Shown: positions 40,961 through 46,113 of the stretch, piece after piece
How the letters are laid out: the number at the start of each line of letters is the position of its first letter
Numbering within the stretch: position 1 is the stretch's first letter
Assembly: GCA_964510525.1 (NCBI GenBank)
Contig: CAZECE010000129.1
Coordinates: forward strand, 1 to 46,113
Length of the DNA: 46,113 nt
Direction: 5' to 3'
DNA from: CAZECE01 sp964510525
GTDB taxonomy: Bacteria > Pseudomonadota > Gammaproteobacteria > Pseudomonadales > JANQJO01
Program-made: the position numbers and the translations under genes
Notes under the pieces: generated by a model
What the model was told of the DNA's origin: nothing
The model's input: only the letters and a program-made list of their open reading frames with translations
The model's database searches: none

Positions 40961-42130
40961 TTAATGATAATAGGGCAACGTAAAATGAAACTCAGCTCCG
41001 CTACCCTTTTCAGGGGCTTGATACCAAAGCTCCCCCCCGTGCGCTCGAATGATTGAACGACTGACACACAATCCAATTCCCATCCCTGACGACTTTGTGG
41101 TCTGAAAAGGATGAAACAAACGGTCTTTGATAGACTCATCCACACCAAGACCACAATCCGATACCACCACTTCCAGGTGCGTATTGTCATGATCAAACAC
41201 CTGAATAGCCAAGGGGTGCTGCTCCGAAAACACCTGCATACCTAACGCACCTACCGACTCACCGTTTAATGCTTTTAACGCCTCGGTCGCATCCACCCCA
41301 TTGCGAATTAGGTTTAACAAAACTTGCTGAATCTGAACCGCGTCGGCTAATACCGGCAACAAAGATTTTGAAACAGACAGCGTCAGAGGATACTCCAACA
41401 AACGCGTGTCGGTTCGTGCCAGCGCCAAGGTATCTTCCAACAAAGCTGAACAATCCACTGACTCAAAGCCTTCTTCTTGTTTTTTAACAAAACGACGCAG
41501 TTTTTTGATCACATCACTGGCCCGAAGAGCTTGTGCATCAATTTTTTCTAAAACATCCAGCACTTTATCGAGATTCTGGTCACCTCTCAGCATCAATCGG
41601 CGACAAGCCTGAGCGTAACTGGCAATCGCCGTTAAAGGCTGGTTCACCTCATGCGCAATACCAGCCGCCATTTCTCCCATCGTACTTAGGCGCGTGACAT
41701 GCGCCAACTGTTCACGGTTTTCCTTAGCGTCCTCCTCGGCTTGTACGGTTTGACTGATGTCTCTGATGATCCCTATATACCCTACCGAATCGTCTTCATG
41801 CTTGATTTCACCGACCGACAGCTCGATAGGAAATCGCGCTCCATCCTTTTTTAAACCCGCCACTCGTCGGCCAATACCAATGATTTTACGCTCACCCGTC
41901 GTTTGATAGTGCGCAATATAAGCATCATGATCTTTGGCAAACGGGTTGGGCATCAAACACTTCACATTTCGGCCCATCACATCATTGACCGAATACCCAA
42001 ACATACGTTCTGCCGCTCGATTAAACGACGTAATACGCCCACGTAGGTCAATCGTCACAATGCCATCCACTGCGGCGGTGAGCAGCGCTTGCAAGGTTTC
42101 CGATTGAAAAAAAGCCACTGCATCAGGCAT
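40961..42130 (-). CDS. fixL: Heme-PAS oxygen sensor kinase FixL
   Basis: Cytoplasmic 389-residue histidine kinase: PAS domain (about 10-130), HisKA (about 140-205) and HATPase (about 250-388). The PAS domain keeps the heme ligand His68 (FAKDHDAYI) and Arg88 of GIGR, exactly 20 residues apart as His200 and Arg220 are in Bradyrhizobium FixL. It should therefore bind heme and sense oxygen. The phosphorylated His160 is in AGIAHEVNQPL. The ATP-site segments are NLIRNGVDA, VSDCGLGV and SGMGIGLCVSRSI. There is no membrane segment, as in the soluble FixL type. It is divergent from ccoNOQP by 227 bp. Confidence 0.94.
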   Translation of the reverse strand: MPDAVAFFQSETLQALLTAAVDGIVTIDLRGRITSFNRAAERMFGYSVNDVMGRNVKCLMPNPFAKDHDAYIAHYQTTGERKIIGIGRRVAGLKKDGARFPIELSVGEIKHEDDSVGYIGIIRDISQTVQAEEDAKENREQLAHVTRLSTMGEMAAGIAHEVNQPLTAIASYAQACRRLMLRGDQNLDKVLDVLEKIDAQALRASDVIKKLRRFVKKQEEGFESVDCSALLEDTLALARTDTRLLEYPLTLSVSKSLLPVLADAVQIQQVLLNLIRNGVDATEALKALNGESVGALGMQVFSEQHPLAIQVFDHDNTHLEVVVSDCGLGVDESIKDRLFHPFQTTKSSGMGIGLCVSRSIIRAHGGELWYQAPEKGSGAEFHFTLPYYH

Positions 42131-42357
42131 AAAAACTCCAATAAAACATCAATGATACGCAATAAACCCTTTTTGTCAGGAATGTTACCTACAAACACTG
42201 ACACGATTCCGCATATTACCTGAAAACGAGTTCAGCTATGTTTTCAATCAAGCTGGCTGAAATCAAATGAGATCGACTGGCATAACACAATTTATCGCCA
42301 GCAACAGTCGATCGTCCAAATCACACGACCGCTTTAAAAACAAAAGGAGCCAGCAGC

Positions 42358-43845
42358 GTGAATCATACCGCTGAACCCGTTACTAACCCAACCCCGTCAA
42401 CACCACCGCCTCTTTATCACGACAAAGTGGTTGCCCAATTCGCCATTATGACGCTGGTGTGGGGCATCGTTGGTATGGCCGTCGGGGTGTTGATTGCGGC
42501 ACAACTGGCTTGGCCGGTACTGAATTTTGACTTGCCTTGGCTGACTTTTTCAAGGTTACGTCCCTTACACACCAACGCGGTCATCTTCGCCTTTGGCGGC
42601 TGCGCCCTGTTTTCGACGTCTTACTACATTGTCCAGCGCACCTGCAAAACCTCTCTGGCCTTTCCCAAGCTAGCGGCGTTTACCTTTTGGGGTTGGCAAA
42701 CCGTGATTGTGTTAGCCGCCATCACGCTACCGCTCGGCATCACCCAAAGTAAAGAATACGCTGAATTGGAGTGGCCAATTGATTTGCTGATTGCCGTGGT
42801 CTGGGTCGCTTATGGAGTGGTGTTTTTTGGCACCATCATCAAACGAAAAATCCAACACATCTATGTTGCGAATTGGTTTTTCGCGGCTTTTGTTATAACG
42901 GTAGCCGTCTTACACATCGTCAATAACCTAGCCATTCCCGTTAGTTTGACCAAATCTTACATTGTGTATTCCGGTGTCGTCGATGCCATGGTGCAATGGT
43001 GGTACGCCCACAACGCGGTGGGTTTTTTCTTAACCGCCGGCTTTCTTGGCATGATGTACTATTTTGTACCCAAGCAAGCCAATCGACCTGTGTATTCGTA
43101 TCGATTATCGATCGTGCATTTTTGGGCCTTGATTTCCATTTATATGTGGGCTGGCCCGCACCACCTTCTCTATACCGCACTGCCCAACTGGGTGCAGTCG
43201 TTAGGCATGGTCTTTTCACTGATGTTAATCGCGCCTTCTTGGGGAGGCATGATTAACGGCATCATGACGCTCTCAGGTGCATGGCACAAACTCCGCACGG
43301 ATCCCATTTTAAAATTCATGATCGTCTCTTTATCGTTTTACGGCATGTCCACCTTTGAAGGCCCCATGATGTCGATCAAAACCGTGAATGCCTTATCTCA
43401 TTACACCGACTGGACCATTGGCCATGTTCACTCAGGCGCTTTAGGCTGGGTCGCGTTTATTACGATCGGCTGTTTGTATGCCTTAATTCCAAAAGTATTT
43501 AACAAGCCTGGGTTATACAGCACCAAACTGGTTGATGTGCACTTTTGGATCTCAACCATTGGCGTCGTGCTCTACATCGCGGCCATGTGGATTGCTGGTG
43601 TTATGCAAGGCTTGATGTGGCGAGCCCTTAATGACGATGGCACCCTCACGTACAGCTTTATCGAATCCATTCATGCGTCTTATCCCTACTACGTGATTCG
43701 CTGGTTCGGCGGCTTTCTGTTCTTAGCTGGCATGTTCGTGATGGCTTACAACATCATCCGCACCCTCTGGTTGCCAGCAGATAACCACACACCAGCCATC
43801 ATCACCAAAGACACCTATTCAAAAGGAACTCCAAATGCAGCATGA
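42358..43845 (+). CDS. ccoN: cbb3-type cytochrome c oxidase subunit I
   Basis: Catalytic subunit of the high-affinity proton-pumping terminal oxidase, with heme b and the heme b3-CuB centre. The 495-residue protein has about 12 membrane helices. Ligand histidines are visible in RLRPLHTNAVIFAFGG, WWYAHNAVGFFL, MWAGPHHLLYTALP and IGHVHSGALGWV. The start is GTG with AAGGAG eight bases upstream. The last codons overlap ccoO by 11 bp. An Fnr-type TTGAT-N4-ATCAA box was looked for in the 227-bp upstream gap and not found, which leaves FixJ as the likely regulator. Confidence 0.97.
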   Translation: MNHTAEPVTNPTPSTPPPLYHDKVVAQFAIMTLVWGIVGMAVGVLIAAQLAWPVLNFDLPWLTFSRLRPLHTNAVIFAFGGCALFSTSYYIVQRTCKTSLAFPKLAAFTFWGWQTVIVLAAITLPLGITQSKEYAELEWPIDLLIAVVWVAYGVVFFGTIIKRKIQHIYVANWFFAAFVITVAVLHIVNNLAIPVSLTKSYIVYSGVVDAMVQWWYAHNAVGFFLTAGFLGMMYYFVPKQANRPVYSYRLSIVHFWALISIYMWAGPHHLLYTALPNWVQSLGMVFSLMLIAPSWGGMINGIMTLSGAWHKLRTDPILKFMIVSLSFYGMSTFEGPMMSIKTVNALSHYTDWTIGHVHSGALGWVAFITIGCLYALIPKVFNKPGLYSTKLVDVHFWISTIGVVLYIAAMWIAGVMQGLMWRALNDDGTLTYSFIESIHASYPYYVIRWFGGFLFLAGMFVMAYNIIRTLWLPADNHTPAIITKDTYSKGTPNAA

Positions 43846-44476
43846 AACACTGGAAAAAAACATTGGTTGGATGGGCGTATTGGTATTCATTGTCATCAGC
43901 TTTGCCGGTTTAACCGAAATCGTCCCTCTATTTTTTCAAACCCAAGTCACCGAAGCCGCACCGGGCGTCAAGCCCTACACGCCTTTGGAGCTCGCCGGAC
44001 GAGACGTCTATGTACGTGAAGGTTGCTACAACTGTCATTCACAAATGATCCGCCCTTTTATTTCTGAAACCGAACGCTACGGCAATTATTCCGTGGCCGG
44101 AGAGTTTGTATATGATCACCCGTTTCAATGGGGATCCAAGCGCACCGGACCAGACCTCGCTCGAGTCGGTGGCAAGTATTCGGATGAGTGGCATCGCGCC
44201 CACTTGATCAAGCCACAATTGCTGGTACCCGAATCCAATATGCCAGGATTCCCATGGTTGGCGGAAAACCTGATCGATCCAGAGCTCTTGGTGAAAAAAA
44301 TTGAGGCCATGCAATTTCTGGGAGTGCCCTATCCAGACAGCACCAAAGACGAAGCCATGAGCTTAACGAACACAACCGAAATGGACGCCATCATTGCGTA
44401 TCTGCAAATGCTAGGCACTCAGTTAACGGCTGAAGATTTGATTGCAACAGACCCCAACCCATCTGATAAAGGGTAA
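43835..44476 (+). CDS. ccoO: cbb3-type cytochrome c oxidase subunit II (monoheme c)
   Basis: The 213-residue membrane-anchored cytochrome c passes electrons to CcoN. It has an N-terminal membrane helix (about 11-33), then the heme-binding motif CYNCH (Cys64, Cys67, His68) in REGCYNCHSQMIRPF. The axial methionine is probably in ESNMPGFPWL. AAGGAA lies upstream of the ATG. The gene overlaps ccoN and is six bases ahead of ccoQ, so translation is coupled along the operon. Confidence 0.97.
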   Translation: MQHETLEKNIGWMGVLVFIVISFAGLTEIVPLFFQTQVTEAAPGVKPYTPLELAGRDVYVREGCYNCHSQMIRPFISETERYGNYSVAGEFVYDHPFQWGSKRTGPDLARVGGKYSDEWHRAHLIKPQLLVPESNMPGFPWLAENLIDPELLVKKIEAMQFLGVPYPDSTKDEAMSLTNTTEMDAIIAYLQMLGTQLTAEDLIATDPNPSDKG

Positions 44477-44482
44477 TTCAAA

Positions 44483-44686
44483 ATGGAAACACTGAACCCA
44501 ATTGTACACGGTGTCATGGTCGCCATGATGATCGGCCTCTTTCTCGGCATTTGTCGCTGGGCCTGGTCCAGTCAACGTAAAGAGACGTTTAGTCATGCGG
44601 CTCAAATCCCGCTAGAAGATGACAGCCCCGTAGAAGAACACTCTAAAACCACCAGTACAACAGCGGAAAAAAACGCTCATGAGTAA
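44483..44686 (+). CDS. ccoQ: cbb3-type cytochrome c oxidase assembly/stability subunit CcoQ
   Basis: Small 67-residue single-span protein (membrane helix about 8-28, containing VMVAMMIGLFLGICRWAW) that stabilises the oxidase complex. The C-terminal half is Ser/Glu/Thr-rich and poorly conserved, as usual. Its end overlaps the ccoP start by eight bases. Confidence 0.9.
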   Translation: METLNPIVHGVMVAMMIGLFLGICRWAWSSQRKETFSHAAQIPLEDDSPVEEHSKTTSTTAEKNAHE

Positions 44687-45566
44687 CACACTGAATATTT
44701 ACATCATTGCCTTGGTTTTGCTGAACATTTTAGGCTGCGCTTATTTTTTATATGCCACCGCCAAGCAACCCAAAAAAGAGCGCGACACCAAAACCACAGG
44801 CCATGTCTGGGACGATGATCTTACCGAGCTGAACAACCCCTTACCTCGCTGGTGGCTCGGCTTGTTTTACCTCTCTATTGTATTTGCCATAGCTTATCTG
44901 GTGCTTTACCCCGGGTTAGGCAAGTTTGCAGGGCAGCTGGACTGGAGTCAGGAGCAAGCCTACCTAGATGAAAAAAGTGATTTCAATAAAAACCACGCCG
45001 CGCTGTACGAGCAATACAGCCATCAAAGTTTTTCAGAATTACAAAACAGCGAAGCAGCCATGGCCACCGCACACAATCTTTTTTCGAGCCATTGTGCGGG
45101 CTGTCACGGCTCCGATGGCAAAGGCACCCTGGGGTACCCCAACTTAACCGATGACGATTGGCTTTATGGCAACAGCCCCGAGCACATTCAAATCTCCATT
45201 CAAGTAGGGCGTCGCGGCAACATGCCCAGCTTTGAAGCCGCCTTAGATGACGCTGAACTCAACGACCTCACCAATTATTTGCTCAGTTTCAGTGGTCGGG
45301 CCGGATTCCAAACGCAATCTATCCATCAAGGACGAGCGCTGTTCCAACAAAACTGCAGTGTGTGTCATGGCAATGATGCCAAAGGTAACCCGGCTTTTGG
45401 TGCTCCAAATCTGACGGATGCCACCTGGTTATACGGCAGTACGCCTGAGCAAATCAAAGAATCCCTCCTAAAAGGTCGAATGGGAAACATGCCGGCACAT
45501 CAGAGCATTTTATCTGAAGAAAAAATCCGCTTATTTACAGCCTATGTGCTGTTTTTAGTTGAGTAA
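44679..45566 (+). CDS. ccoP: cbb3-type cytochrome c oxidase subunit III (diheme c)
   Basis: Diheme subunit of 295 residues that takes electrons from soluble cytochrome c. Two membrane helices (about 6-26 and 58-78) make this the long CcoP form. Two heme c motifs follow: CAGCH (139-143) and CSVCH (226-230), each with an RxGNMP axial methionine region further on. The accessory genes ccoGHIS are not downstream here. The next gene is an unrelated tyrosinase on the other strand, so they must lie elsewhere. The 105 bp after the stop hold no obvious terminator. Confidence 0.97.
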   Translation: MSNTLNIYIIALVLLNILGCAYFLYATAKQPKKERDTKTTGHVWDDDLTELNNPLPRWWLGLFYLSIVFAIAYLVLYPGLGKFAGQLDWSQEQAYLDEKSDFNKNHAALYEQYSHQSFSELQNSEAAMATAHNLFSSHCAGCHGSDGKGTLGYPNLTDDDWLYGNSPEHIQISIQVGRRGNMPSFEAALDDAELNDLTNYLLSFSGRAGFQTQSIHQGRALFQQNCSVCHGNDAKGNPAFGAPNLTDATWLYGSTPEQIKESLLKGRMGNMPAHQSILSEEKIRLFTAYVLFLVE

Positions 45567-45671
45567 TCTTAGCTTTGCTGAACGTGATTTGTGTTTTGCC
45601 TTATCGAGTGTTTCTGATCAGTTTGCTTCCGCTTTCTCTCAACTACTTGTGCGGGTTCTCATTTTAATGTT

Positions 45672-46113
45672 TTACAACCGAGTCGAGTTAGTGTTGTTCG
45701 AAGACGACTCAGAAGGGAACTCATCGTATGTATATGGATGGTCGCCATAAAATTCAGCGCAAACATCGTAGGGTGTATCATCTTGGCAATCACCATTGAC
45801 ATCGAATGGTGGATAAAACGGTTCATGTAAACCATGGTATTCCAACGCATCGTCACCAAAACCACCACAGGGATCATCTTCAGTTGCTTCTCCTTCGCCG
45901 GTACTCATAGTCCAATCTTGAAAGATCCGTTCGATATTGGAATGATGGAAAAACCACAATGGATCATTAGGACTGGTTGCCAAATCGGCACCATCAAAAG
46001 GAACGAAAGGATCGATACTCAATACGCCGGAGGCATAAAAGTGAAACAATCCGTGGATTTGGCTTTCACCATCTGTTGCTGAGTTTGTGTTTTTGACACA
46101 GGAATCACGAGTT
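45672..46113 (-). CDS. Tyrosinase-like copper protein (partial, 5' end outside window)
   Basis: The reading frame is open to the window edge, so the start is missing and at least 146 C-terminal residues are present. The CuB site of type-3 copper tyrosinases is clear: NDPLWFFHHSNIERIFQDW, with the paired His as ligands, and a preceding IHGLFHFYASG segment like the usual HNxVH. After the site comes an acidic Asp/Cys/Tyr-rich tail (DVNGDCQDDTPYDVCAEFYG) ending in a Ser/Asn stretch. The enzyme would oxidise phenols to quinones, for example in melanin formation. The N-terminal CuA site and any signal peptide cannot be seen. Confidence 0.85.
   Translation of the reverse strand, partial: TRDSCVKNTNSATDGESQIHGLFHFYASGVLSIDPFVPFDGADLATSPNDPLWFFHHSNIERIFQDWTMSTGEGEATEDDPCGGFGDDALEYHGLHEPFYPPFDVNGDCQDDTPYDVCAEFYGDHPYTYDEFPSESSSNNTNSTRL

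Noticed and set aside
42131..42357. Fnr/Anr box or FixJ operator before ccoN
   Set aside because: Isolated ATCAA half-sites occur, but no TTGAT partner at four-base spacing was found. No FixJ consensus could be recognised by eye.
45559..45750. 63-codon plus-strand frame after ccoP
   Set aside because: Overlaps the ccoP end and the tyrosinase 3' end on the other strand, with no translation signal. Not a ccoS or ccoH.
1..46113. CRISPR array, insertion sequence or prophage
   Set aside because: The tandem repeats found are short, directly abutting and without spacers. No transposase, integrase or phage gene, and no terminal inverted repeats, were seen.

Overview
The window is bacterial chromosome from a marine-type gammaproteobacterium, most likely Oceanospirillales or Pseudomonadales. 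Two blocks support this. The order accA-tilS-pyrG-kdsA-eno-ftsB-ispD-ispF ... nlpD-rpoS and the block coq7-speD-osmC-crp(vfr) both match the Pseudomonas-like arrangement as I recall it. The rest fits an aerobic, motile-type marine gammaproteobacterium: FixL/FixJ next to ccoNOQP, Gsp (type II secretion) genes and a tyrosinase. No genus can be named from the sequence alone. No rRNA, tRNA, CRISPR array, transposase or phage gene was seen.

Layout. 58-11268 (minus): a housekeeping run accA, tilS, pyrG, kdsA, eno, ftsB, ispD, ispF, a DUF368/PopT-type membrane protein, nlpD and rpoS, closed by a hairpin terminator. 11477-13845: cca, folB and plsY. 13852-16441 (minus): a membrane protein with a degenerate GGDEF domain and a PilZ-domain protein. 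16769-18585: an esterase translationally coupled to an exported MsrA-MsrB fusion. 18625-22143: a CHASE2 adenylate cyclase divergent from a double cyclic-nucleotide-binding/rhodanese protein. 22204-25064: coq7, speD, an OsmC-family gene and crp. 25102-29552 (minus): an uncharacterised envelope cluster (beta-barrel, large lipoprotein, second barrel). 29864-34843: nitroreductase, CPA2 antiporter, hemG, gamma-carbonic-anhydrase-like protein, DUF3135 protein, Nudix hydrolase and a small orphan. 34881-38828 (minus): gspN-gspC-gspD. 39094-39690: YfaZ-like outer-membrane protein. 39719-42130 (minus): heme-PAS FixL, FixJ and a pseudo-receiver. 42358-45566: ccoNOQP. 45672 to the window end: 3' part of a tyrosinase-like gene.

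How it works together. The first block supplies isoprenoid precursor (IspD, IspF), probably recycles undecaprenyl phosphate (PopT), makes the LPS sugar Kdo (KdsA), and carries division/cell-wall factors (FtsB, NlpD) and the general-stress sigma factor. The middle holds two second-messenger modules: a GGDEF/PilZ pair and a cAMP set (cyclase, effector, Crp). The right end is an oxygen-responsive unit in which FixL/FixJ probably drive the high-affinity cbb3 oxidase, with a receiver-like protein lacking all phosphotransfer residues as a candidate FixT-like brake.

A feature running through the window is a set of short, often perfect, tandem duplications of 10-21 bp (pairs, or arrays of up to four), mostly at gene ends and in leaders, plus G/C mononucleotide runs of 8-9 inside genes. 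Start codons were re-chosen where a ribosome binding site or family length argued for it.
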